Origin: a virus
Strand: one strand, 5' to 3'
Virus record (IMG/VR): IMGVR_UViG_3300032267_000592
Location: 21,667 to 85,666 of that record
Length of the DNA: 64,000 nucleotides
The first letter of the stretch is position 1. Every line of letters begins with the position of its first letter. The notes beneath the pieces were generated by a model. The model searched no databases and was not told where the DNA came from. It saw nothing but the letters and a program-made list of their open reading frames with translations. Shown here piece after piece: positions 52,986-60,986 of the stretch. The translations under genes and the position numbers were made by a program.

Positions 52986-54634
52986 CAAACAAATACGAAT
53001 GGCTAAACAAAGACTCACGAAAATTTCTCGAAAGAGGTTATTTGTTAGAGGGAGAAACAGCAGAACAAAGAATTAGAGATATTGCAGAAACAGCAGAAAA
53101 ATATTTAAATTCAGAAGGATTTGCTGATAAATTTGAAGATTATATGTCTAGAGGATTTTTTTCCTTATCAAGCCCAATCTGGTCAAATTTCGGAAGAAAG
53201 AGAGGTCTTCCAATCTCATGCTTTGGTTCATACATTCCAGACACTATGGAAGGAATCATGGAAAAGGTTTCGGAAACCGCTGTGATGACAAAACATGGTG
53301 GTGGAACATCTGCTTATTTTGGTGGGCTTCGTGGAAGAGGAACTCCAATTTCGTCTGGTGGAGAATCTACGGGTTCTGTACATTTCATGGAGTTGTTTGA
53401 TAAACTAATGAATGTTGTTTCTCAAGGAAATGTTCGCAGGGGGTCGTTTGCTGCATATCTCCCAATTGATCATCCAGACATTGAAGAGTTTTTAAAAATC
53501 AAATCTGAAGGATGTGACATCCAAGATATATCAATCGGAGTATCAGTTTCGGATGAATGGATGAAAAAAATGATTGATGGTGATAAAAACGCTCGTAAAA
53601 TTTGGGTTCTTGTTATCAAGAAGCGTTTTGAATCTGGTTATCCGTATATTTTCTTTAGTGATAATGCTAACAACCAAGCACCACAAATTTATAAAGATAA
53701 AGGAATTAAGATTAATAATTCCAATCTTTGTTCAGAAATTATGCTTTCTAATTCGGAAGATGAATCTTTCGTGTGCGATCTTTCTTCTCTAAATTTAGAA
53801 ACATGGGAAGAATGGACTTGTGATACTGTTGAAGTTTTAGTTTATTTCTTGGATGCTGTAATGTCGGAATTTATTGAAAAAACTGAAGGGATGAAGTTCA
53901 TGGAAGCACCTAGAAAGTTTGCTATGAATCAAAGAGCATTAGGGGTTGGTGTTTTAGGTTGGCATTCTTTGTTACAATCCAAGATGATTGGATTTGAATC
54001 AATGGAAGCAAAGATGCTAAACAATCAAATTTGGGGAGATATTAGAAAACGTGCTGACTATGCGACAAGGTTTTTAGCACAAAATTTTGGAAATGCTCCG
54101 ATTTACGAAGGAACTGAATATACGAGAAGAAACACAACGACTCTTGCAGTTGCTCCCACCACATCATCTAGTTTTATTCTTGGGCAAGTATCTCCTAGTA
54201 TCGAACCATTGAATAGTAACTATTATGTTCGAGATTTGGCTAAAGGTAAGTTTACATATAAAAATCCTTATCTAAAAAAACTATTGAAAATAAAAAATCA
54301 AGATAATGATGAAATTTGGAAATCGATATTAATTCGCGGTGGTTCTGTTCAACATTTAGAATTTCTTTCTGAACACGAAAGAGATGTATTTAAAACGTTT
54401 GAAGAAACCTCACAAAAAGAAATTATAATACAAGCAGCATCTCGTCAGCGTTATATTGATCAAGGTCAAAGTTTAAATATGTTAATCCCAGCAGGAACAC
54501 CACCAAAAGCAGTTAATGAATTGATTATATTTGCATGGGAACAAGGAATTAAAAGTCTTTATTATCAAAGATCAACAAATCCGGCTCAGACTTTAGCCAG
54601 AAATATAATGACTTGCAAAAGTTGTGAAGGTTAA
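52982..54634 (+). CDS. nrdA: Ribonucleotide reductase class I large subunit, short form
   Basis: The 550-residue protein lacks an ATP-cone and starts near the ten-stranded barrel: SLSSPIWSNFGRKRGLPISC, then KHGGGTSAYFGGLRGRG. SNLCSEIMLSNSEDESFVCDLSSLNL contains the N-x-C-x-E active-site loop, and APTTSSSFILGQVSPSIEP follows. The C-terminus has the redox pair CKSC. The shorter length is what I recall for marine-phage NrdA. A second, diverged copy of its last 43 codons lies at 55358-55489. Confidence 0.94.
   Translation: MTNKYEWLNKDSRKFLERGYLLEGETAEQRIRDIAETAEKYLNSEGFADKFEDYMSRGFFSLSSPIWSNFGRKRGLPISCFGSYIPDTMEGIMEKVSETAVMTKHGGGTSAYFGGLRGRGTPISSGGESTGSVHFMELFDKLMNVVSQGNVRRGSFAAYLPIDHPDIEEFLKIKSEGCDIQDISIGVSVSDEWMKKMIDGDKNARKIWVLVIKKRFESGYPYIFFSDNANNQAPQIYKDKGIKINNSNLCSEIMLSNSEDESFVCDLSSLNLETWEEWTCDTVEVLVYFLDAVMSEFIEKTEGMKFMEAPRKFAMNQRALGVGVLGWHSLLQSKMIGFESMEAKMLNNQIWGDIRKRADYATRFLAQNFGNAPIYEGTEYTRRNTTTLAVAPTTSSSFILGQVSPSIEPLNSNYYVRDLAKGKFTYKNPYLKKLLKIKNQDNDEIWKSILIRGGSVQHLEFLSEHERDVFKTFEETSQKEIIIQAASRQRYIDQGQSLNMLIPAGTPPKAVNELIIFAWEQGIKSLYYQRSTNPAQTLARNIMTCKSCEG
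54503..54634 (+). repeat. nrdA 3' end, functional copy of a diverged duplication
   Basis: These 132 bases encode the last 43 residues of NrdA plus stop. They match 55358-55489 at 37 of 43 residues by hand count, while many third codon positions differ. The copies flank the HNH gene at 54649. Confidence 0.9.
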
Positions 54635-54648
54635 GTGTAAGTATTATC

Positions 54649-55356
54649 ATGAGAAATGATACCTTAACAACGGAAATTTTTATTAAAAAAGCATATATTA
54701 AACATAATAACACATATGATTATTCTAAAACAGAATATAAAGGTAGAAAAGAAAAATTAATAATAATATGTAAAATTCACGGAGAATTTGAACAACGAGC
54801 GGGAAATCATTTACAAGGACAAGGTTGTAAATTATGTGGGCTTAAAAACATGTCCGAAAAAATAAAAATTTGGAATAAAGATGATGATACGTTTATAAAA
54901 GAAAATTATTTAAAAATTGGAGCACCTTATTGTGCCAAAGTTTTAAATAAAACTTTAAATTCAATTTATCATAGAGTTAGAATTTTAAAAATAAAGAAAA
55001 ACTCTAAAAAATTAAATCATCCGTTTATTTCTGGTAAAATATGGTCTAATCTGGTAGCAAACTCTAAAAATAGAAAATTAAATCTAAAGATAACACCAGA
55101 TGACATTTATCAAAAATTTTTACAGCAAAATAAGAAATGCGCTTTGAGCGGTTTAGATATATCTTTAACATTTGATACAAAAACTAATACAGCTTCTGTA
55201 GATAGAATAGACTCTAAACAACATTATACTAAAGATAATATACAGATAGTCCACAAAATAATAAATCAATGCAAAATGGATTTAAATGATTCTGATTTTT
55301 ATAAATTTTGCAAATCAGTTTATTTCAACTTAAAAGAAAAATATGAAAATAAATAA
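54649..55356 (+). CDS. Free-standing HNH-type homing endonuclease
   Basis: In this 235-residue protein, an N-terminal DNA-binding module (FIKKAYIKHNNTYDYSKTEY, then IICKIHGEFEQ, HLQGQGCKLCG) is followed by an HTH (DDTFIKENYLKIGAPYCAKVL). The C-terminal nuclease reads CALSGLDISL, then ASVDRIDSKQHYTKDNIQIVH and NQCKMDLND. It starts 14 nt after the nrdA stop and is followed by a leftover nrdA 3' end. It presumably cleaves nrdA alleles that lack the insertion. Confidence 0.85.
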   Translation: MRNDTLTTEIFIKKAYIKHNNTYDYSKTEYKGRKEKLIIICKIHGEFEQRAGNHLQGQGCKLCGLKNMSEKIKIWNKDDDTFIKENYLKIGAPYCAKVLNKTLNSIYHRVRILKIKKNSKKLNHPFISGKIWSNLVANSKNRKLNLKITPDDIYQKFLQQNKKCALSGLDISLTFDTKTNTASVDRIDSKQHYTKDNIQIVHKIINQCKMDLNDSDFYKFCKSVYFNLKEKYENK

Positions 55357-55489
55357 ACCAAAAGATGTAAATGAACTTATGATTTTTGCTTGGGAACAAG
55401 GAATTAAGTCTTTATATTATCAACGCAGTGCAAATCCCGCACAAGAACTTGCAAGATCTATAATGACATGTAAATCATGTGAAGCGTAA
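55343..55489 (+). pseudogene. Second, diverged nrdA 3' end fragment
   Basis: An ATG overlapping the HNH gene end opens a 48-residue frame. Its residues 6-48 (NELMIFAWEQGIKSLYYQRS and on to CKSCEA) reproduce the NrdA C-terminus including the CxxC. There are 6 differences in 43 residues and many silent ones, so it is not a recent copy. It is best read as the resident nrdA tail displaced when the HNH cassette arrived with its own tail. A small expressed peptide is possible but unlikely to be functional. Confidence 0.85.
55358..55489 (+). repeat. nrdA 3' end, displaced copy
   Basis: This is the counterpart of 54503-54634, separated from it by the HNH gene. Confidence 0.9.
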
Positions 55490-55519
55490 CTTATAATATT
55501 TGTTAAATAAAAAGATAAG

Positions 55520-55527
55520 TATAAATT
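55520..55527 (+). promoter_or_regulatory. Late-like promoter box TATAAATT
   Basis: TATAAATT, 7 nt before the ATG at 55535. It is one mismatch from the recurring box. Confidence 0.45.
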
Positions 55528-55534
55528 AAATATC

Positions 55535-56074
55535 ATGTATTCAAATCAAAAAGATCAAATTAGTTTAGAAGAAGCTTATAGGAATGTTCATAATGACACT
55601 ATAAACGAAGATGCAAACGAGACTATAGGCGGTAGTATCCTTTACGGCACTTTGCTTCTTCCCATTCTTATAGATTATTTAGCTAAAAAATACCCACAAG
55701 TTGGTCAAAAATTATCTAGTATTAAAGATTATTTGAAAAATAAAATTTCTAGCGATGAAACATTAAATACAAAAAAACAAAACGCAGATGAACATGGGGG
55801 AGAAGGCGCTACGGATTATTACAATGATTTAAATAAAAAAATAGCAATGAATATAAAAGATGATCAAACATTTAGAAGTGCTATAGACAATGCTTATGAA
55901 AAGACCATATTACAAGATATAGTTAATCTTTTACCTAAAAATTTAACAAATAAAAATGAGCAACAAGCTAAAATAGAATTAAATAAAAACATACAGCAAG
56001 ATGTTGCCACAAAAACACAAGATCAGAAAAGAAAAGAAATGGGACTTCCACCCGTACCAACAATCAGAGGATAA
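55535..56074 (+). CDS. Unknown late protein with LEEAY tag
   Basis: The 179-residue protein has ISLEEAYRNVHNDTINEDA at the N-terminus, sharing the LEEAY-x-x-V-x-N pattern with the 48863 product. A short hydrophobic stretch (ILYGTLLLPILIDYLAKKY) around residues 35-53 may be a membrane or buried helix. The rest is helical, polar and Gln/Lys-rich. No family recognised. Late promoter and tag suggest a virion-associated protein. Confidence 0.68.
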   Translation: MYSNQKDQISLEEAYRNVHNDTINEDANETIGGSILYGTLLLPILIDYLAKKYPQVGQKLSSIKDYLKNKISSDETLNTKKQNADEHGGEGATDYYNDLNKKIAMNIKDDQTFRSAIDNAYEKTILQDIVNLLPKNLTNKNEQQAKIELNKNIQQDVATKTQDQKRKEMGLPPVPTIRG

Positions 56075-56077
56075 TAT

Positions 56078-56221
56078 ATGGCAGGAAAAGGTGATAAACC
56101 AAGACCAGTAAACAAAAAAATATATAATAGCAATTACGACGATATTAATTTTGAATTAAATCAAAAAAGTAATCAAATGGAAATAAAAAATAAAAACGGC
56201 AAAAAAACATATAAATATTAA
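56078..56221 (+). CDS. GKGD-x-PRPV small conserved phage protein
   Basis: The 47-residue protein begins MAGKGDKPRPVNKKIYNSNY. The GKGDxPRPV...Y...NYD pattern is a very common tiny phage protein of unknown function. It ends with a Lys-rich KNKNGKKTYKY tail. It starts 3 nt after the previous stop, which supports a co-transcribed gene. Confidence 0.72.
   Translation: MAGKGDKPRPVNKKIYNSNYDDINFELNQKSNQMEIKNKNGKKTYKY
56210..56217 (+). promoter_or_regulatory. Late-type box TATAAATA
   Basis: TATAAATA inside the end of the GKGD gene, 19 nt before the ATG at 56237. Confidence 0.35.
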
Positions 56222-56236
56222 TATAATTTTTATTTA

Positions 56237-56425
56237 ATGAAAAAAATAGAAACTTGTATATTTAAAGAAAATGATACATTTTTTTTAGATTTGTTAAAAT
56301 GGAAATCAATTTCAGATATTGAAATAGAAAATAATGATATTTTCAATTTTAGTTTTGAAAATAAATCATATAAAGTTAAAGTTATTAGCATCACCAACTA
56401 TGAAGCAAAATTGAAATTAATCTAA
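56237..56425 (+). CDS. Unknown 62-aa protein
   Basis: MKKIETCIFKENDTFFLDLL begins an all-beta-like small protein that closes with YKVKVISITNYEAKLKLI. No motif identified. It sits between two late-promoter boxes, in a row of small late genes. Confidence 0.6.
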   Translation: MKKIETCIFKENDTFFLDLLKWKSISDIEIENNDIFNFSFENKSYKVKVISITNYEAKLKLI

Positions 56426-56440
56426 TTTCATATTTTTTTT

Positions 56441-56448
56441 TATAAATA
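56441..56448 (+). promoter_or_regulatory. Late promoter box TATAAATA
   Basis: TATAAATA, 9 nt before the ATG at 56458. It drives the large virion protein gene. Confidence 0.58.
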
Positions 56449-56457
56449 TTAGTTAAC

Positions 56458-58572
56458 ATGGCTTATCTTTTAACTAATAATATATCAGCAGAACCTATAA
56501 ATTGCAATGTAGGTTATAACAATTCTTGGTTAAAGGTAGATAATAATGCAGGTAGAAATCTATATGCACAAGCATCATACATAACAAACTTTAAAGACAT
56601 AAATATAAGTTTGTCGGCTTCGGATGTTGATATTGGATCGGTTCACATCCAAGACCCAACCACAGGTTTAAAGGCTGATGTTGTGTCAGTTGGAATCGGA
56701 ATGGGAGCATTGAGGGTAATAACTCAAGATTTGGAATCAAAGGAAGATGATGTATCTATAGGTGATAGACTTGGTAATTTTGCAGCCGTATATCCAACAC
56801 TAAGCGCACTTAAAGTTTACAATACAAATCCTATATCTTCTGTAGATATAACAAATATTGTTACGGTAAAGTCATCTAATACATTTCCAATATCTGGATC
56901 TGTAACTGTTTTAAATCCAATTACAAGCATCAACATCACTAATCCTTCTTTTACAATTTCTAATTCTTCAATTGAAATTTCAAATGATGTTGGGAATCCG
57001 GTTCCGGTTTCATTCACATCTTCCATTTCAACAACACCAATTGGTACTCAAAATGTAACATATGCAGATTCTGTTTATATAGATGAGTCGAGCAGACTTA
57101 GAGTTGCTACACCACAAACTCAATGGTGGTTTGTGGCGACCGTCGATAAAGATGGAGATTTAAGATATAACGAATCTTTTGTAGCGGGCGCTTCTTCTAT
57201 CTTTGTTCAGAATCTTGCAAGTGTTAATATGACATCTAATACGACGAGTGTTAGTGGTCAAGCAATACGAGCATCAAGAAGAAGACATAAGATTATACCC
57301 GGTCTTTCACATGAATATACTGGCGTTTGGAATTGGGACGGACAACAAGCAAATACCGTAAAGCGAATTGGTATCTTTACTCAATTTAATGGTTACTTTT
57401 TTGAATTGTCTGGAACAAATGCAATGAATGCAGTTGTTCGCAGAAGATTACCAGACGGAACCTTAGTTGAGGAAAGAGTAAATCAAACTGAATGGAATGG
57501 AGATAGGCTTGATGGAAGCGGTCCAAGCGCAGAAAACTGGAACGCCTTAACACAAACTGCTGCAATTACTGGATGGGTTTCAACGACAACAGTTACCCCG
57601 CAAAATGCTATTCCGATGTATAATGTTGTATATGGACTATCGGCTGGACAGGTTCAAAACTTTAGACAAGGAACAAAGGCAACAATAACTGGTATTACTC
57701 CATCTGGACATAATGCCGTTGCTACAGTTGCTAAGACTGATACAGCAACAAATAGACTTACTGCAACTTATTTGTTCAATCCGGGTGCTTCTGTTAGTAA
57801 TATAAACAGTGCTTCAATGACACAAACCGGATATCATATGCAACACACCTATTGGATTGATTTCATGGGTGGCAGAACAAATAGAATTCGTTTTGGTAAA
57901 GCATCTGATTATGGAAAGATAGTTCTTCATACATTTAGATTTGATGGTCTTCTTGGAACAGCATATGAAAATGCTCCAACATTAACAGAAAGAAAAGAAA
58001 TTTATAATATTGGTACTCCTACATCATTCCCGAGTTTTACTGTAATGGGAAATTCTTTCAACGTAGAAGCAGCAGTTGATATTACACCAAATTTTAATGT
58101 AGCAAGAAATAATACCGGTATTACTTTTGATACTGCGGATGAATTTCCAATTTTAGGTTTAGCTCTTCGTGCAGGAGAACCATATCAAAGAGCAGATATT
58201 CAACTCCAAAATTTGTATATTATGGATATTGCAAACATGGATAACAACAACAATAAAGCATGTTTTTCTTGGAGAGTTGTTTTAAATCCATCAATTCAAG
58301 GAACAATACCAGCATCAACAAATATTGGAAAGGCGTCTAGACAATGGCAATATACCACAGCAAATAGTGTATCCGGTGGAATTGATTTAATTGGTGGGTA
58401 TGGTGTATCCACTTTAACTGAAAATTTTCCAACAGCTTTGAACTTCATTAATATGGGATCTAATATCGACAATACGGATTCCGATAAGATTGTAGTTGTT
58501 GCAAAGCTCCTCAACAAAGGAACAGCTAATTCTGATTTAGTTGCTACAATGAATTTTATTGAAGCATTGTAA
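56458..58572 (+). CDS. Large virion structural protein (fibre/decoration type)
   Basis: The 704-residue protein has an N-terminal Ser/Thr/Asn/Ile-rich beta-repeat part (about 30-200), followed by a conserved-looking domain. That domain includes RRRHKIIPGLSHEYTGVWNW, KRIGIFTQFNGYFFEL, WNGDRLDGSGPS and YWIDFMGGRTNRIRFG. I recall this second block from structural proteins of large marine phages. Codon use is less AT-biased here, as in other abundant proteins. The exact place in the virion is unknown. Confidence 0.72.
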   Translation: MAYLLTNNISAEPINCNVGYNNSWLKVDNNAGRNLYAQASYITNFKDINISLSASDVDIGSVHIQDPTTGLKADVVSVGIGMGALRVITQDLESKEDDVSIGDRLGNFAAVYPTLSALKVYNTNPISSVDITNIVTVKSSNTFPISGSVTVLNPITSINITNPSFTISNSSIEISNDVGNPVPVSFTSSISTTPIGTQNVTYADSVYIDESSRLRVATPQTQWWFVATVDKDGDLRYNESFVAGASSIFVQNLASVNMTSNTTSVSGQAIRASRRRHKIIPGLSHEYTGVWNWDGQQANTVKRIGIFTQFNGYFFELSGTNAMNAVVRRRLPDGTLVEERVNQTEWNGDRLDGSGPSAENWNALTQTAAITGWVSTTTVTPQNAIPMYNVVYGLSAGQVQNFRQGTKATITGITPSGHNAVATVAKTDTATNRLTATYLFNPGASVSNINSASMTQTGYHMQHTYWIDFMGGRTNRIRFGKASDYGKIVLHTFRFDGLLGTAYENAPTLTERKEIYNIGTPTSFPSFTVMGNSFNVEAAVDITPNFNVARNNTGITFDTADEFPILGLALRAGEPYQRADIQLQNLYIMDIANMDNNNNKACFSWRVVLNPSIQGTIPASTNIGKASRQWQYTTANSVSGGIDLIGGYGVSTLTENFPTALNFINMGSNIDNTDSDKIVVVAKLLNKGTANSDLVATMNFIEAL

Positions 58573-58601
58573 AACATATTAACATAAAGATAAATAATGT
58601 T

Positions 58602-58757
58602 ATGAAATATTATACTAACAGAACATATAAAGATTGTTTTACGGTGGAAGTTGATAAAGTAATTAAAGATACAGAAAAAAAACCCATCATTAAAAATGAT
58701 GGGTTTGATTTAAAACAAAAGTTTTTAACTTTTTTTAATATTTTTAAAAAAAGTTAA
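58602..58757 (+). CDS. Doubtful 51-aa ORF
   Basis: The frame starts MKYYTNRTYKDCFTVEVDKV and could be a real small gene. However, its second half coincides with the terminator hairpin of the opposite-strand operon and it ends in a Lys/Phe-rich segment. I keep it only as a possibility. Confidence 0.3.
   Translation: MKYYTNRTYKDCFTVEVDKVIKDTEKKPIIKNDGFDLKQKFLTFFNIFKKS
58675..58706 (-). terminator. Strong terminator of the metallophosphatase gene
   Basis: On the minus strand AAACCCATCATT and AATGATGGGTTT form a 12-bp stem with a 3-nt loop, followed by a T8 tract partly in the stem. It lies 48 nt beyond the stop at 58754. It could also stop plus-strand transcription weakly. Confidence 0.8.
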
Positions 58758-59920
58758 ATAACTTTAAACGTTTTATTTAAAGAGCATACTGTTGCTTTTT
58801 TGTTATGTATAATAACAGTTTCAACTCCAGTTGTATTCTCCGAGTAGTTTACTATTGAAAACCCATTTTGCCAATTAGCACCAGAAACATATGTTGGGTT
58901 TAAATTACAAGCACAACCATTTTCAAAGTTTGTAATTATCTTTTCTTTTCTAGTGCCAATGCTTGGTATTCTTTGACAAGAAGAACCAATTCTATGAGTA
59001 TGGTTTGTTATTGTTGAAGCGTATCTCTTTTCAAATGTTGCTCTGGCAGAATATCCACCATTCTTTCTGACAATATCACCATGAAATACAAACATTTCAT
59101 TAGGCAATTCAACCATCGATTCTTGGTTTATAGAATCGACCAACTTTATTCTGGACCAAGCATCGTTTGGATAAAAGACATTTTTATATGATAGCTTCTC
59201 TGCTATTAAATCAGATGATGCGATAGATCCAAGATTTTCACTCAAAAACCTCCACCACCTACCTTCTTGTCCATTTCCCGAATGGTTTCCGTTTGTCTCT
59301 AAGATTTCGGTTTGAAAGGGTTCAGTTACATCATGTAATAGCTTTAAAAACTTGTGAAATCCCGACACTTCTTTATCAATAGCAATGCTATGTCTAGGAT
59401 CTTTTGAATATTTACTAATCGAAAACATATCCAAAGTATCACCGTTCAATATAATTTTTTCCGGTTTAATCTCTTGTACGATTTGTAAAAAGATATTCAA
59501 AGTGTTCCAACACTCGATTCCAAAGTGAGTGTCCCCGATAACCATTGCAACCTTATTAGGAACGCTATATACGTTTGGTTTTGGAGGTGTGGGGTAGTTG
59601 ATTGGACGTATATTCATTATAAAATCGATCAACCCCTCTCGATTTGAATCATCCGTTTGTATGTTGATAAATGGAGATTTTTGATTTGAATCGTCCGTTT
59701 CTTCTTCTATCAAAAGATCAACTCGATTATCATTTTCGTCATAATCAGATACTTCTGTGATTTTTTCAATAATTACTTTGTGTCTTTTTCTCCCCGTTAC
59801 CCAATCAAACACAGTAGCTCTTGGTATTTTAGTGAGTACTGATATTTCTGATATGGTTTTACCATTTTTGTATAATGTTTTAATGTGCTGTATTTTTTGT
59901 TCTCTTGATAGATTTTTCAT
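58754..59920 (-). CDS. HTH-fused calcineurin-like metallophosphoesterase
   Basis: In this 388-residue protein, residues 1-45 are a helix-turn-helix (NGKTISEISVLTKIPRATVFDWVTG), followed by an acidic linker. The phosphatase core has VIGDTHFG (D-x-H), ILNGDTLDMF (G-D), TNGNHSGNG (G-N-H), FVFHGDIVRKNGG and NHTHRIG. All five metallophosphatase motifs are present. The fusion to a DNA-binding domain suggests a DNA substrate or a regulatory role. It has its own strong promoter and terminator, a single-gene unit. Confidence 0.85.
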   Translation of the reverse strand: MKNLSREQKIQHIKTLYKNGKTISEISVLTKIPRATVFDWVTGRKRHKVIIEKITEVSDYDENDNRVDLLIEEETDDSNQKSPFINIQTDDSNREGLIDFIMNIRPINYPTPPKPNVYSVPNKVAMVIGDTHFGIECWNTLNIFLQIVQEIKPEKIILNGDTLDMFSISKYSKDPRHSIAIDKEVSGFHKFLKLLHDVTEPFQTEILETNGNHSGNGQEGRWWRFLSENLGSIASSDLIAEKLSYKNVFYPNDAWSRIKLVDSINQESMVELPNEMFVFHGDIVRKNGGYSARATFEKRYASTITNHTHRIGSSCQRIPSIGTRKEKIITNFENGCACNLNPTYVSGANWQNGFSIVNYSENTTGVETVIIHNKKATVCSLNKTFKVI

Positions 59921-59932
59921 AATCTAACTTAA

Positions 59933-59961
59933 ATCATACATTTTTTTGTAGAGAATGTCAA
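59933..59961 (-). promoter_or_regulatory. Near-consensus sigma70-like promoter
   Basis: TTGACA (59956-59961) and TATGAT (59933-59938) on the minus strand, 17-nt spacer, 12 nt to the ATG at 59920. Confidence 0.65.
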
Positions 59962-59992
59962 CCTATTTTAGTAAATATTTTATACAACAGTT

Positions 59993-60391
59993 ATGGATTT
60001 AAATCAAAACGAAGAAAAGAAATTAGAGGATGTAATTCCAAATTTTATAAAGCACCCGACAATGTTCAGTCTTATTGTAAAAAGTATATTTGGTATCATT
60101 ATATTTTTATCTTTTGGGTATTATACACTATGGCTATCAACCAATTATGTAAAAAAAGAAACATTTGATTCGTTTATTACAAAACAAGAACAATTATTCG
60201 AAGCACGATTTCAAATAACACAAAGTAAATTGGAAACTATTTTAAATCAACAAATAATAACATCAGAACAATTTAAAAATTTAAACATAATACTAAGTTC
60301 TCAGCAAAAAAGTTTAGACTCTCTAAACGAAAGATTAACGTTCATAGAAAGAAACGTTTATAGTAAACAAAATCCACAGCCAACGAAGTGA
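59993..60391 (+). CDS. Membrane-anchored coiled-coil protein
   Basis: The 132-residue protein has one transmembrane helix (about 26-49, SLIVKSIFGIIIFLSFGYYT), then a long polar coiled coil with Gln/Leu heptads to residue 122. The topology is a single anchor with a soluble tail, as in some spanins or antiholins, but no lipobox or known lysis motif is seen. The GTG of the next small gene overlaps its stop. Confidence 0.68.
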   Translation: MDLNQNEEKKLEDVIPNFIKHPTMFSLIVKSIFGIIIFLSFGYYTLWLSTNYVKKETFDSFITKQEQLFEARFQITQSKLETILNQQIITSEQFKNLNIILSSQQKSLDSLNERLTFIERNVYSKQNPQPTK

Positions 60392-60558
60392 AATTAAAAC
60401 CGTTTAAAATAGGTATCGTAAATTCAAACGATGTAAAAGATTTTAATTTTAATCAAATGGTTTATATTATAGATGAAATCGAAAACTCTTACATCGTAAA
60501 AGTTGAAAATAATTCAAAAACTACAAAAATAAATAAAGATAAAATAAAAGTAATATAA
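60388..60558 (+). CDS. Small 56-aa protein with GTG start
   Basis: GTGA overlaps the previous stop, a usual sign of coupling. The product (KLKPFKIGIVNSNDVKDFNF to KDKIKVI) has alternating beta-like hydrophobics and resembles a small SH3-like barrel. It ends one base before the convergent deaminase gene, filling the gap exactly. No family recognised. Confidence 0.55.
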   Translation: MKLKPFKIGIVNSNDVKDFNFNQMVYIIDEIENSYIVKVENNSKTTKINKDKIKVI

Positions 60559-60975
60559 TTACAACTTTTTATATTCTATATTGTAAAAATCAAAAATCTC
60601 AAATGCTTGAGTATCTTTTAAATAAGGTGTTCTATACACAACCTTTTTTATACCATGAGAAGCTATTAAAGTTGCACACGATGAACATGGCATCAAATTA
60701 CAAGCTAATACCACCGCTTTTCCCCTTTTTACCATTGATAATGCATTACACTCTGCATGTATCATATACTTTCTTCTTTCGTCTCGGTTTTCCCAAAAAC
60801 TGGAATCTACGTTTTTAGATGGGACTAAACCATTATAACCAACACCGATTACTCTGTTGTTTTTGTTTAAAACACAAGCGCCAACTTTTACATATGGGTC
60901 TTCTGATCTTAATGATGCTACTTCTGCAATGCGCAGAGCATATTCATCCCAAGATATTCTATCGTTTGGAATCAT
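60559..60975 (-). CDS. dCMP deaminase-like protein
   Basis: The 138-residue zinc deaminase has DPYVKVGACVL, YNGLVPS, then HAECNAL (His and catalytic Glu) and PCSSCATLIASHGI (two Cys ligands). The site is complete. Deoxycytidylate deaminases convert dCMP to dUMP for dTMP synthesis, matching the phage ribonucleotide reductase and kinase. It is smaller than T4 Cd (193), so other cytidine-type substrates are possible. Confidence 0.88.
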   Translation of the reverse strand: MIPNDRISWDEYALRIAEVASLRSEDPYVKVGACVLNKNNRVIGVGYNGLVPSKNVDSSFWENRDERRKYMIHAECNALSMVKRGKAVVLACNLMPCSSCATLIASHGIKKVVYRTPYLKDTQAFEIFDFYNIEYKKL

Positions 60976-60986
60976 TAAAAAATCTT

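Noticed and set aside
52982-54634. NrdA looks truncated or frameshifted (550 aa against about 750)
   Set aside because: The reading frame contains the barrel, the active-site loop and the C-terminal CKSC in order. Only the ATP-cone and inserts are missing, which fits a short phage form rather than damage.
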